From Punica granatum (Eukaryota; Streptophyta; Magnoliopsida; Myrtales; Lythraceae): a stretch of 64,000 nt of DNA. The DNA is taken from contig NC_045132.1 of the NCBI RefSeq assembly GCF_007655135.1, positions 15,500,001 through 15,564,000 of the forward strand, written 5' to 3'. This document shows, one piece after another, positions 49,593 through 61,902 of the stretch. The notes below the pieces were generated by a model, which was not told the DNA's origin, did not search any database, and saw only the letters and a list, made by a program, of their open reading frames with translations. Every line of letters begins with the position of its first letter. The stretch's first letter is position 1. Both the position numbers and the translations under genes were made by a program.

Positions 49593-51601
49593 TCACACCT
49601 TCAAAATCTCTTCAGAAGCAAGTTCAAGGGTTGCTCCTGCATGCTCTTTACCAGGCTTCACCACTGCAGCAACCAAGTTCATCACATAACAGTAGATAAG
49701 TTTCGATCAATCTAGCTTGAACTTTCATAATAGAACTTGAATAGATTGTTCACATGTTATAAATGACAGACAGCTCAAGGAACAATGGGATCGGAGATGA
49801 ACAAAAACTTTTGAAGAGAAAAGCACTAAAATCTTCTCTATTTAGGATAAACATAAAAAACAATAATAACCCAACATCTGCAGATTTTTGTAGATGTACA
49901 ACAAGTGCGAAATCACAATTTGTCTGCTTTGATCTGTCCTAGTACTAATAAGAGCGAAATGTTATTACAGCAACAAAAGTTCAAATCGAATACCTCAATT
50001 TAAATTCGCAGAGTTCCTCAGATTAAAAGCATCACTCCAAGTCTTTCTCAAGAAAGAAAGAAAGTTCATGAAAGAAAGAAGGTTTAGGAAGATTGTGGGA
50101 GGACTAAATCATGGTATACAAGTTCAACAGTCCAATCCCGTTTTCATCATATCTACAGAAGATTGTCAACATGGAAAATACTATGAAAAGAAATATTGAC
50201 ATGTCCGTGGTGACAATGGGCGAAAATCGCCTGACACTCTAACCTCAAATTACTCCCAACTACATTATTGTCAAAGTTTACAGAGGTTCTATATTATGAT
50301 AACTATCAAAAACCTGGAACAAAGTTCAAAAGATAAACACATAAGACAGAAAATGCAGAACCATTGGTGTTCATCCAAAAAGTACGGAATAAGTATGACC
50401 TAAAGGCGGTGGAATTGAAAGGTAATCCAAAAAACTTGAAACATCAAAATTTTTGATTGCAATAGCTTACAAGAGCCTCAGAAGAATGACAGGGGAAGAC
50501 AGAAATATCAGAGCCTAATCTTAACACACAGATTTCTCCAGAACTTTCTTAAATTATTCTTCAAATGGCTTTAACGGACACTGAACTCCAATGTCAGAAC
50601 CTAATCCTTAAAGCCTGCTTTGTCCTAAAAATCGGAACAGCCACAGACCAACCTATCCTAAAGAGAAACAGACAATTCCAGTTCGAGTTTAGACCTAGTG
50701 GAGGCATCTAAAGGGTCTAACTATAGGAGAAGCAGATAGCAACTTGCCCACAAAAACTATCCTTGAACTAAAAAAATAAGTTTACTACGGATGAGGTGGT
50801 TGGATATATTTTCCTACAAATCCAACATAAATTTTTTCTCTAAGACCTTAGCAGCTCCATTCAATGATCTCATTGTGTTTTTCTTTCAGATACCCCCAAC
50901 AACAGTTCCAAAGAGAAGCAAGCCCAAAATTCTCTGAGCCGAAACTCCCCAGACATTAGTTTGTTTCTTGGTGAAAATAAGGACAACCCCACGAAGAGGA
51001 GAAATGATGCCGCACACACGACTTCAAATACTCCATTTTTATCCGTATGCCGAGAGTCCTTCCAGCATGTATCCTAGAAGCTCACACAATTAATCTGTCC
51101 CGTGCAATTTCAACAATGCTGAGCAAAATGCAGCAACCAGAACTATTGAAACAAGATATCTCAAAACTCTGATCTATTATAAAATGCGACAATGCAGTTT
51201 GAAAAGAAAGAAAGGGAATATATATATATATATATATATATAAAATTCCACGAACTCGAAGCTAGGCACTTCATCAAACAGATATGGTGCAAATTCAGCA
51301 ATGTCCTATCCATCATCAATCAAGGGAAGGGATGCAGAAGAGCGAAAGACTCAACCGTACCGTAACCGCCACGAGAGTTGAGCTTGGCCTGGATGATCAT
51401 GGTGGAGATGAAGTGGGAGGCCTCGCCGGCCTCGTCGAGTAGCCTGCGAATCTCGGGCTCGGAGGTAACGTTGCGGTTGGACTCGAACTTGGCCCTGATC
51501 TCAGCCGCCGACTCCGACAGAATGAAGGAGTCCCCCGCGAAGGTCTTCCGGGTGGCTCTCAGCAGAGCCCTGTACGCTCCCAGTGCTTCCCCTCTCAGCA
51601 T
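49593..51601 (-). CDS. MZM1: LYR-motif mitochondrial protein, MZM1-like, two exons
   Basis: Small Complex1_LYR-family protein. The yeast/animal relatives Mzm1/LYRM7 act in the mitochondrial matrix as chaperones of the Rieske Fe-S protein during complex III assembly. Exon 1 51601-51361 and exon 2 49663-49593, joined in phase across a 1,697-base GT-AG intron, give 103 residues. The LYR-type N-terminus reads [15 protein letters not shown]; then [15 protein letters not shown], a conserved helix with [12 protein letters not shown] and [17 protein letters not shown]. Exon 2 supplies [18 protein letters not shown], the usual end of plant members. The exon 2 assignment rests on this match and on phase. 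Matches Arabidopsis At3g62810 in length and order. Confidence 0.85.
49600..51360. other. Intron of the MZM1-like gene
   Basis: AT-rich with an (AT)n tract (51219-51242) and no internal gene or transposon ends that I could see. Confidence 0.5.
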
Positions 51602-52029
51602 TTCGTCTCCCCCTCTCTCCCTCGTCTCCTCTCGGTCGTCACGAGATTATACTTGGGCCCAGCCCAACAAGCCAGGCCCAGCTCAGCTGCTTTCTACAGA
51701 AAAAAAAAGAGAAAAATAATGACAAAACATACAGTTTGGTCCCTAACAGATACCTCGCTACACAAATTAGTCCTTGAATAATTTAAATTAGACAGATTAG
51801 TCTTGCGGTCTGAATCATTTGGATAAGTTAATCCTTCTATTCAAGTTTCCATCTAATCCTTGACGGAAAACGCTGAAATGTCCCGTTATCTTCCGATTTG
51901 GCACGTTAGGTCATACATTGGCATAATAAATCCAAAAATGACATTGTTTTCTCCTTAATTTCGCCCTTTTTTTAAAAAAAAATTATTGTGCTCGTCTTCT
52001 TGAGGGGGCAGATCTGCCCCCACTGATAG

Positions 52030-52690
52030 AGAAAGGGAGGGGGAGGTGGAGGGATCGGAGCCCCTATTTCCGGTAACCTCCCTCCTGGGCGAGGTCGCTA
52101 GAGGTATCTTTTTTTTTTTCACAATATCCGGACCTTACCTTGTAAGAGACATGTTTCAAGATTTTGGAACCGGATTCTACCATATTGAGTCATGGAGCTG
52201 AAACCTACCCAGAACCTATATTATACCACAGATTCCGGGTATTCTGTTGGAACCTACAATTTTTTTTGTCTCGCTAAATAAAACTGAAAATGTCTCATCA
52301 ATAATTAGTAAAAATAGATTGTTGACATAGATTTATTTTTTTTAAATTAGTGATTATATTTTCTAAATATAGGAATATTTGGATATAACTATATATATAT
52401 ATATATAACGGGGAAATTTTATTCGGATTCGGGTATTGGTTTCAATTCCGGTTCTAGGTACCTTATATGTAAGAACCAGAATCAGAACTGGTTTTCATCA
52501 CTTTCGTATTTTAATATCTGGACCATATTATATTTTTAATACGAGTTACCTGGAGCTTACTATAACGGATAGATTCTGATCGATTCCGAGTATACCCCGG
52601 TATCCGTACACACCCCTAGCTGGAGGCTCCTGAAACCTCCGACAAACTCTCCTTGCTGGGAGGTTACCGGCAATGGGGGCTTTGATCCCC
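52030..52690. repeat. Inner inverted repeat split by the hAT insertion
   Basis: 52,030-52,104 and 52,619-52,690 are inverted copies (GAGAAAG-GAGGGGGAGGTG, GATCxxAGCCCC, CCGGTAACCTCCC). The hAT-type MITE sits at the centre between the arms, so the palindrome existed before that insertion. Confidence 0.6.
52105..52618. mobile_element. hAT-type MITE, copy 2 (decayed)
   Basis: Same sequence order as 41,917-42,490 (CCGGACCTTACCTTGTAAG, ATTATACCACAGATTCCGG, GTATCCGTACACACCCCTA). The right end is intact, the left end is eroded. Flanks GCTAGAGG (52097-52104) and GCTGGAGG (52619-52626) look like an 8-bp duplication with one change. Confidence 0.75.
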
Positions 52691-53384
52691 CACCTCCCCC
52701 TCTCTTTCTCTACTGGTTCTCTCTCTCTTTTGCTTTCCTATCTTACTGAGAGAACAATGTGATGATCCCTTTGCATGAAGGAATCCTCTAGCTTGAGCCT
52801 TGATATGCGATGTTCCTCCACTGATACATACCAATTCACTCTCTTGTTGATTGTCATTGTTCCCAAATTTCACTGAGATGGATGAGGAAGTGCTGAAGCG
52901 GAACACCGATTGTATCTTCTTCTTGGGCTCCCCCTCATCTGCAAGAAGGTGACATCCTGGAGTGAGGCAACCCCTCAAGCTCGAGTGCTTCTTCCCCCCT
53001 CCCCCCGATCATCCATTTTTAGCTCTGTTTCCTTGTCTTCTGGACTTCCTTTCTGTGATATGTCCCCAACCGGCACCTGCTTCTTGCAATTCTAGTCCGG
53101 GACTTTCTTGTTGCCTTTGATTATGATTTTGAAGTATAGTGTTCTACCGATTTTTACCCGAATTGAGTCTCTGGGCATCGAATCGGATTGAATGATCCGA
53201 CAATATTCCCTATTTTCTTTTCAAATTTTATGGAAATTGTTGTCCTTAAATCCTATCGACTTTAATCAATGCTTAGGGGGTTTACGAATTTGTAAGGGTT
53301 TCTAGGTTGTTTGTCAAGAACAAATTGAGAGAGCTTTACCTGATCATTCTACGTTTTGTTCAAGTAAGAGAAATCAGTGATTTA

Positions 53385-53672
53385 CTGCCCGTTTGATTTC
53401 GTAATCTAATTTTAACTCTAACTTTAACTCTACTCACTATACAACAAAAGTCACCAACACAATTATTGTTTTTTTCATTTTTTTAACCATTCAATTCAAT
53501 TTTTAATAATAAATTCTCTCAACTATTCCTTACTTTTTTTCACAATTCAACAATACAATCATTATTATTTTTCAACTATTTATTACTTTTCACACATTTC
53601 TCATAATTCAACATTACAATCATTACAAACTAATTAAAATCAAAATTCAACTCAACTCTAAAACCAAACGCA
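53385..53672 (+). mobile_element. Tourist-like MITE, copy 4
   Basis: Starts CTGCCCGTTTGATTTC, contains CATTCAATTCAATTTTTAAT and AAATTCTCTCAACTATTCC, and ends CAACTCTAAAACCAAACGC. Closely related to copies 1 and 3. No clean 3-bp duplication. Confidence 0.6.
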
Positions 53673-54194
53673 CTATAGATCCATAGAGTTGAATGTGTTA
53701 TGTGTTCTTTGCAGCTTTGGCTCCATGGCTCTCTTGTGAGTGCAGGAACCCGAACTGTAGGGGCCTTAGGAACACAATAGAGTTTGATATCCAGCTCGAG
53801 ATCGGGACTGCATGAAAAAGCCTCAGCGACCTCCCCCGTGGCGGTGCTAGCTGCCGAAGGGAGCCATGGTGTCTCTTTCCCCATCTGCTCCGGTCCACCT
53901 GCTAAAAGAAATCGTTTTTTTTCTCCAAGAAAACGACATAGTTTCGAGTCTAACGTTGAACTTAACGTGCCAAATCAGCATACAACGGGCCACATGTCAT
54001 TTCGAGTCCAACATTGAACTTAACGTGCCAAATCAGCATATAACGGGCCACATCAGTGTTTTTCGTCAGGGACTAGATGGAAACTTGGATGGAAGGACTA
54101 ACTTGTCCAAACTAATTTGTATGACCAAAATCTTTCAGAGGTGTCTTTTTAAATTTCATATCTTTCAGGAATCAAATTGTCAGTTTTGTCTAAA

Positions 54195-55520
54195 CATAAT
54201 CCCACCAAAAGAAAAAAGAATGAAATAACTGAATTACACACCTTTACATCTATATATCTATATATCTATAATCTATATCTATATATACATACATGAAAGT
54301 TGAGCTATTTCATACGAAATCGGGAAGAGTGCGACTCGAATTCCGTATTTTAGCGACCGTGACTTGTTTTAGTTTATTTTTATTATATTTTAGTATATTT
54401 TGTATTATAATTCAATAAAATTATTGTACTTATAATATATTCTATTCAACTTTCGATCAACAAAAACTCGAAAGCAATGAGTGCGTTCACATTATTATTT
54501 CGTTTTATTATGCAAATTAAATATTTTATTTTTAGTATATAAAATTATAAATTTTCTCTAAATTTTTATATAAAATAAAACAATAATATATACATTACTT
54601 AAACCGTGAAGTAAATAAGTATATTAGTTCACTTTTTCTCTAAATTCTTACCGTATAAAATAACAGACTTTAGTAAATTTTGTCACATTTACTTATTTTA
54701 TAGTTCGGTAATGTATGAATTTTAAATTATTTTATTTGATTTTTAAAATTGCTGATCATTTTTTTTAAAAGGAACTTTTAATTTTAATTCACCAATTCTT
54801 GGATTTTTTTTTTCTTCTTTGAACTTCTTAAAGAATTTTTCTAAACAAACTAAATTATCTTCTTCCTTTATTGCCTTAATAATTTCTACTGTTGAGTTCC
54901 TTAAATTGTTAGATTTGACAAAAAAAACTATTAGCTATTTAGGGTGACGAAAATGTCCATATCAGTGGAGAGTTGAGTGGCTTGTCCTAACTGATATCAA
55001 CAAAAAAAAAAGTGAAAGGATGCACAATAGTAGAGCAAATACTGCTGCAAAAGCTAAAAGGATAGGCAATGATATTTAAGTTTGAGGTGTAAAGTGGAGA
55101 ATATCATGCAAGCTCAAGCATGAGGTGGAACTACGAGGAAGCACAGGATTTAACCTAACCATATCTCATCTTTGTCTTGAAAGGTGTGTTGTGTCTACAT
55201 GCATGGTTTACCGATCGACTTATTCGAGCTTCCTCCATATATATAGAACAATTCAGTTCATTCGGTTATCTTCTTTCATGTCTTTTGCAATATCTGGTAT
55301 GAGGTATGACTTATCTCCGTCAACTTTGCACTGTAGAAGAAATTATCGATCCTAACTCAAAGATAAAGCTTGATGCATCGATTTGGTGGTAGAACAAGAT
55401 AGACAATTGTATAGATGAAGTCACATCCTCGTTCAAGCATGGGCATAATATAATTGCCTTTGAGCCATCTCTTCTGCTATATATTACTTATGGATGTGGA
55501 ATTTTCGAATTATGCATTCC
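54195..55520. other. AT-rich spacer before the LINE
   Basis: CTATATAT-type microsatellite at about 54,250-54,290, then AT-rich DNA with no gene recognised. Confidence 0.4.
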
Positions 55521-55539
55521 TTTTTTTTTTTGGGTAAGA

Positions 55540-56065
55540 AATGAGGTGTATTATAAATTAAGTATCCATGCGCAAAGCGCTTACAGATCTCGGGAACGAA
55601 AGTCCCATAACGTTTTCAAATAAAAGCTTCCTAATGCTAAGAGGAGGCTGCTGTAAAATAAGAAGGCTATTCAGTAGCTCCACTCCAAGGTTGGCGAGAT
55701 GATCAACACTTTGATTAGCTTCCCTGTAGGTATGCTTCACAGTGATGACATCAAAATGTTGGCAAAGAGTCCTGCAGTCATCAATCAGATTAGTTAGAGC
55801 TTTATTGGCAGAATTGCCCCACACCCATTTTAGAACTAGCTATGCATCCAGTTCAACAATGAGGCGACCAATGCCAAGGTCCCGAGCTATCATTAACCCT
55901 TGTCTAAGGGCTTTAAGTTCTGTAATATGACTGGTAGCATGTCCTAGATTCATATGATATCCGATAATCCATCGTCCTAAGGGGTCTCGAATGAGGCCCC
56001 CTGCGCCAGCTAACCCCGGATTGCCCTTTGAGCAGCCGTCTGAGTTCAGTTTGTAGAAACCATCA
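55540..56065 (-). pseudogene. LINE RNase H domain
   Basis: Minus strand reads KLNSDGCSKGNPGLAGAGG, ELKALRQGL and VELDA, then one in-frame TAG, then the region to VKHTYREANQSVDHLANLG. These are the acidic residues of a plant-type RNase H (RVT_3) with one stop after the third. Ends shortly before the poly(A). Confidence 0.8.
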
Positions 56066-56207
56066 GGCAGTGGTTCTCAACAAACCTGAATGACTGAGTT
56101 GGGCTTAGAGACTGTTTTTGTGTGAGTCGCATAAAATTCTGCAGCAACCTGAGTGGTATGATCAATCAGGTTACTATGGAAGGGCTTCGAGGAGAAGAAG
56201 AGAGAGT

Positions 56208-56919
56208 TTATGTTCTTCCATAGGTACTAGATAGTAAAAGCAAAGAGGACACCCCGGGGAATTTAGAGGTGAGATATCTGTATGGAGGAGAGGTTGAATC
56301 GGACCCACTCTTTGACAAGTATCGTGAAGGTTGCCAATTTTGATAGAGGAACTTAGAAGTGTTGCTAGAAGGAACGAGTAATAGAGCAGCCTCGAAGGAT
56401 GTGTTCGGCAGTTTCAAGCTCAGATGGGCATCTTGGGCAGTATGGAGAGATAGTGAGACCACGTAGAGCCAGGAGGTTTGCTACAGGTAGTCTATCCATA
56501 CTAGCCAACCATATGAAGTAATGGATGCAAGGGAGGGTTTGGGATTTCCATATCCAATCCTAATTTTCATATGAGATGTTGAGGTGATTAAAGTGGAGGA
56601 GGTAATCTGATTTGGAGGTGTATACACCATATGGTGTAGGTCCCCATGTGATGGTGTCCGAAACTTTATGGTTTAGTCCAATTGGAAGGCCTCTGATGGA
56701 CTCCTGAATGGTTTGGGGTAGAAAAAAGGGTATGGAGGAGAAGTCCCAGTCTCGGTTGATTGTTAGGATAGAACTAACCAATTGATTATCCTCTTGAGGG
56801 GGCAGCGGGCCGTGTATAAGGCTTCTTATAGGAGATTTTCCCACCCAGCAGTCTGTCCAGAAGTGTGTTGTTGAGCCATTACCAATTAGCCACTTTGCTC
56901 CCTTCTTCGATACCTCCAA
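56208..56919 (-). pseudogene. LINE zf-RVT tail region, frame-broken
   Basis: Two fragments (56919-56560 and 56462-56208). The first reads KGAKWLIGNGSTTHFWTDCW and DTITWGPTPYGVYTSKSDY, typical of the region after the reverse transcriptase in plant LINEs. It is frameshifted relative to the upstream ORF2. Confidence 0.75.
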
Positions 56920-56971
56920 GCCTGTTCGAATTGCTTTCCCATTACTGAATCCATATTTGAAGTTGTTGCGC

Positions 56972-59668
56972 TTATGGAGTTGGCATTATGACAAAGCAGG
57001 CGAGCCTAGGGGGCTTGTAAGTGGAGGCTCTTGATACTAGGCTGCCAAGGAGGGCCCTGTTATGGATCTCCATTCTCGGGATACCTAAACCTCCTATTGA
57101 CCTCGGTTTGGTCACTACCTCCCAAGATACTAGATGAAGTTTCTTCTTGTTAGAAGATGAGCCCCACAGGAAGTTTCTATTAATCTGGTTGAGGCTGGAG
57201 AGGGTGGATTGCGAAAGTTTAGAGCATTGCATATAGTAGGAAGGGATAGCAGCACAAGTCGAATTAATTAGGGTAGCTCTCCCCGCCATGGACAGCAAGT
57301 TAGACTTCCAGCCTGAAAGTTTGGATCGAACTTTCTCAACCACAAAGGTGAAATCCATCTCTTTATGGAGGGACAGTCCGATGGGGAAGCCTAGATATTT
57401 TCCAAGATTTGTAGTTTCATTTATACTGAAAGCTGAGCATGTTTGGAGCTGGTGTTCTGAAGGCGTGTTTTTGGAGAAGAGTAGCTTAGACTTGTCTAAG
57501 TTAATCCTCATGCCAGACTCCTCATAGAAAGCATCAAGGACAGCTTTGACAGAGCTAATAGTGTCGGGTGAAGCAGAGTCTATGAAGAGAATATCATTTG
57601 CAAACAAGAGGTGCGTTAAAGGGAAGCTATGGCGATTTGGCTTAACACCTCTCTAAGCCTTTAAGTCAACTTTTTCTTCAATGAGGTGGACCAGATATTC
57701 CATGCACAGAATGAAGATGTATGGGGAGATAGGATCACCCTGTCGGATACCACGAGAGGGGAGAAAGGGCTCAAGGCAGCCACCATTGAACAAGATGGAA
57801 GTCGAGGTCGAGGAAACACAAGCCATGATCCAATCTATCCAAGCATTGGGGAAGTTAAATTGGATGAGGACTTTACGAATAAAGCACCATTCAAGGCGGT
57901 CAAAGGCTTTCTCTAAGTCAAGCTTAAGAATGAAATTCCCCTGTTTCCCTTTGCACTTCCGAAAAGAGTGGATAACTTCTCGGAGGATGATGACATTATC
58001 AGTAGCTCTTCGTCCTGGCAGAAAGTTGCATTGAAAGGGTGAGATAAGATCCTTGAGGTGGGGGCGCAGTCTTCTAACCAGGATTTTGGTAATGATCTCA
58101 TAGGTAGTGTTGCACAGACTGATGGGGCGAAACTGGGTGATAACTTCCGGTGAGTTGGTTTTCGGAATGAGGGAAATAAGGGTGTCATTAACACCTGCAG
58201 ACATTGTTGCTGTGGCGAAGAACTGACCAACAATCTGCTGGATTGAGGGGCCGATGATATCCCAACACCTCTGATAGAAGCATGCATGAAAGTCGTCTGG
58301 TCCCGGTGATTTATAAGGCTGAATGGAGAAAAGTGCATCAGTGATTTCATCTACATGAACAAGGCGTAGGAGTGTGTTGCTTTTGGTGATGTCAAACGTT
58401 CTTCTCCAGTTCGTAAGCAGAGGGGGAGCCCAAGGGGACGGTGATTGCTCAAAGCCAAAAAGATACTGAAAGTGTGACTGAACCAATGACATAAGTGAGG
58501 TAGGGTCAGTGACCCATTCACTTATTGAATAGCAGATGGTAGTGATTCTATTTCGACGACGATGAACAATTGTCGACACGTGAAAGAATCTAGTGTTGCG
58601 ATCCCCTTCCATAATCCAATTAGTTCTTGCTTTAAGGGCCCAAAGCTCTTCCTCTTGCGTTAGGATTGTTGAATATTCGTGGCGAAGTTTTTGCTCTAGC
58701 TCAACCAAGAATTGGCTAGGGCGGTGTTCAAGGGAGTGTTGAATGCCTGCTATGCGCGCTAAGCAAGTGCGTTTCCTGTAGAAGATATTCCCAAAGGTAT
58801 CTTTATTCCAGGGCTGGACTTTGCTTTTGAGGAGATGAAGGGCTTTGCTATGGTCAAATTGAGCTTGTTTCCACGATTGGAAGACTAATTTTTTGAATCC
58901 GGGGTGAGATAACCATATGGATTCAAAGCGGAAAGGGCAGTTTAGATTTGGGGCTTTGCAAGGATGAAGATTAAGTAAGAGGGGGCAGTGATCAGAATGT
59001 ATGTGAGGAAGATGCTGGACTATTGCTTCCGGAAAGAACAGATACCAAGAGGGGTTTGCAACCACCCTATCTAGACGTTCCATGATTAAATTGGAGGAAG
59101 AGCGTAGGTTGGTCCAGGTAAATCTAGGCCCCGTATATCCAAGGTCAGAGAGGGAGCAGTGATCTAGCATGGCAGTGAAGGCCGACACTCGATTAGCATT
59201 CACAGGTTGGCCTCTGAGTTTCTCTATGCTACTAGCGACTTCATTGAAATCTCCAAGGACCACCCATGGCATGTTTATAGTTTCTGATACTGTACTAAGG
59301 TTATGCCATAGGGTTTCTCGCTCTTTCGGGCGAGGACTTGCATAAATTGCAGAAAGTAGCCAAGAGTGAGAATTAGAATGAGTAGCCTGGGCCACAACAT
59401 GTATTTCCTGCTCGGTAGAGCCAGTGATGACTAGGTGAACTCGATCAGTTCTCCACAGGATCCAAATGCCACCAAGGAGTCCTCTGGTCTCCGTGCAGAA
59501 GAAGCCATCAAAAGGAAAGGTGTTGGCGGTTTGGGCTGCTTGGTCACCCGATAGTCGGGTCTCTGTCGGGATGACTATGTCTCGGTGATTATTTGCTATG
59601 AGGTCTCTTGGAGAACGTCTGAAGTGGGCATTACCAGTACCCTTGCAGTTCCATACCAATATATTCAT
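56972..59668 (-). pseudogene. LINE ORF2: AP endonuclease and reverse transcriptase, one internal stop
   Basis: Makes the target nick and copies the LINE RNA into DNA. Residues 1-225: endonuclease with MNILVWNCKGTG start, GDFNEV and SDHCPLLL. About 430-880: reverse transcriptase with PGPDDF, RPISLCNTTYEIITKILVRR, KLDLEKAFDRLEW and GIRQGDPISPYIF. A TAG at 57655-57653 interrupts the frame; reading resumes in the same frame and continues to 56972. The catalytic box reads FAND where plant LINEs have FADD, so one metal-binding aspartate is lost. Both changes argue against activity. Confidence 0.92.
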
Positions 59669-59674
59669 ATGATA

Positions 59675-61650
59675 TCAACTTGGGTCAGTCATATTTATTG
59701 ATTGCATAAAATTCATATCCACTGGTGTGTAGGGAAAAACATATCTTGGGTCAGTGACAAGAGTCACTTGGAGGGCTGTTTCCATCTCGCCTTGCTGAAT
59801 CATCTCTGTTGTTACTGAGATAATCAGTTGTTGGGCAAGCTGGCATGGCAATATCATCATTAGATTCTTTTCTGAGTGTGTTGTGGCCGTGAAGACTGGG
59901 ACATTTATCATCCTCTTCATGAGTGGAGATAGCTGCATTTGGTGGTTCTGTAAGGGCTCTTGCCGTCCTACCGCCAGGCAAGTTGAGAGGGGTTGAAAAA
60001 GGTCTGACATTAATTCTGTTTGCAAGTTTGGTCTCTAGAACCTCGGAGCATTGCGATGTAGGAAACAAGAGGCGGGAGCAGTCACTTGGAGCAAGTATTC
60101 CCCGATGGGATGAGGGTGACCTGCTTCTACTGCTCGTGGCCTCAGACGTCGGATCCCTATCCAAGCATCGTTCGGAGCAAGTTCTTGTGGTCTCCTTTGT
60201 CTGTTTGCCTATCCCGGGACGTAGGCGATCATATCTTTTTCGATTCTCAGTGGAGCGCCTGGGCCGTTCATCCTCCATTCTTGCATTGGATGCAGAAGAA
60301 GATTATCCTAATTATTCAATTGGGAATTCCTACTTTGGGTTGAGGTTGGGCTCCTTCTGCTGATATAGGGAGAAAACCTCTTGTGCTCTGAAGGGTTGTT
60401 TCTGCTGGTTACTGGTGAGATGTTCCTTCTGATCCATGGAGATGATATCCTTTGGTTCGACATTGGAGGTGGTATTACAGTCAGCTTCTGTGTAAAGCTC
60501 AATATGATGGTCAAGAGTTGAGGCAAGGTAGACGCTGCTGGAGGAAAGGACGTGATCGGTACCTCAACATACCCTTCATACGTACATTGCATGGGCTGCC
60601 TTACGTTGTCAGGAATATACGTGACAAGGGGGTCTGGGGCTGTAGGACAGGACTGGAGGTCCTGGTTGGGAGGCAAAATGGATATTCCATTTTTTGAAAG
60701 TTAGACATCTCCTTGGATGACGGGTGTTTCAATTAGAGCTGTAATTTTGTCCTTACCTCTGCTGTCGTTTTTAGTACGCTGACAAGGCAATCGGAGTCTA
60801 GTGCCTCTTGGTGCAGCTGGAGAAGGATGCCCTCTGGTCATCATCGGAACATCATTTTTTGGCAATGTTGTGGCCAGAGGACGTTTAGCCTGTGCATTAG
60901 GGTTGGTGGGCATAGGGGGGATACGAGAGGAAGATGCTTGAGAGGACTGGGCTTTAAGATTTCGAGGGGCAGCGGCAGAGTATTTATTTTTTCGGTTTTG
61001 GACCATAAGCCATGGCCCGTAAGCTTGGTCATCAGAGGTAGTGGGCGGGACATCCGATGGGTTAGTCGGAGTAGGAGGAATGGGAGGGGAGGGAGTGAGG
61101 GCGGGGCATCGCGTGACAGTATGGCCGATGATGCCACAATGAAAGCAAAGTTGATATATCCCTTAAGATTGCAATTTTGCTCAGAATCACTGATCCAGAT
61201 AGTGGTGGGAAGAGGTCGAGTCATATCAACCTGCACATACAGTCGAGCATATTTGCCTCTTATACCAAGGTAAGTCCGACTATTTATGTGGAGTAAGGGG
61301 CCAATCCGGTTGCCTATCTTATTGAGTAGTTTGTCCGAGTAAATCTCAATGGGTAGCTCAGGCAGACAGACCCAGATGGCCACCGCAGAAAAAGTAGCTT
61401 TTGAAGGCCGGAAGCATGGCTCCCACAGTCGCATGGTAAGGAATTGTCGTCCAACAAACCAAGGGCCATCCCTAATGACTTTGGAGAAGCCTACTCTAGT
61501 GCTAAAGGTGACAAGGAAGAAACCATAACCCAGGTCAACACACTCCATATCACCAGAGAGAATCCACAGAGATTTGAGTCTCTACGTGAAGTAATGAAGC
61601 TCAAAGGATTTTCCAAATGGTTTAACTATGAGGGAAGAACGCCAAGGCCG
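59675..61650 (-). pseudogene. LINE ORF1: DUF4283 and CCHC zinc knuckle, frame-broken
   Basis: ORF1 of plant L1 elements binds the element's RNA. DUF4283 part at about 61,650-61,190: PWRSSLIVK, an in-frame stop, LKSLWILSGDMECVDLGYGF, VIRDGPWFVGRQFLTM and the MTRPLPTTIWI end. After a frameshift a zinc knuckle CFHCGIIGHTVTRC lies at about 61,150-61,110. Then a long low-complexity linker in several frames reaches 59,675, seven bases before ORF2. Confidence 0.8.
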
Positions 61651-61902
61651 ACGTAGACTCTACTTTTCATCTCTAGTCAGTAGGACTCGGAGTTGGCCTT
61701 CCTGAGAGGAGTCCATGTCCTCAGCGACATGGATAGAGCATCAATATCATTGAATGAAGATGAATCGAAGGCATTCTTTTCCTTTTTAGGTATGACTAAG
61801 ATTTCTAATAACATCTACCCTATTGTGTTCTCTAATTACTTCTACTTTCTTAATTTCCCACGTCCAGGTAATTTTTAATTTCGTGAACGTAAGATAAAGA
61901 CC

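Larger units (their letters stand above)
51721..54190. mobile_element. Second Mutator-like element, with nested insertions
   Basis: Left end GACAAAACATACAGTTTGGT and right end (complement) GACAAAACTGACAATTTGAT begin inverted repeats of about 200 bp; inside both follow AGTTTCCATCTA, CCTTGACGG/CCCTGACG, CCCGTTAT and GATTTGGCACGTTA blocks. The right side holds a second copy of the last block (53,950-54,050), so its end is duplicated. About 2.47 kb, no transposase. A hAT-type MITE (52,105-52,618) and a Tourist-like MITE (53,385-53,672) have inserted into it. Interior ORFs were not recognised. A clean 9-bp target duplication could not be fixed. Confidence 0.65.
55521..61660 (-). mobile_element. 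L1-type LINE retrotransposon, nearly complete
   Basis: On the minus strand it runs from a DUF4283-type ORF1 near 61,650, through an endonuclease/reverse-transcriptase ORF2, a zinc-binding RT tail and an RNase H domain, to an A11 tail (T-run 55521-55531). A copy this complete, with few breaks, is fairly young. No target duplication was found; the flank after the tail reads GGAATGCATAATTCG on the minus strand. Confidence 0.9.

Noticed and set aside
53630..53920. Minus-strand ORFs inside the second Mutator-like element
   Set aside because: No domain recognised; could be captured host sequence, but nothing supports a named gene.
57681..60363. Plus-strand ORFs opposite the LINE
   Set aside because: Shadows of the LINE reading frames on the opposite strand.
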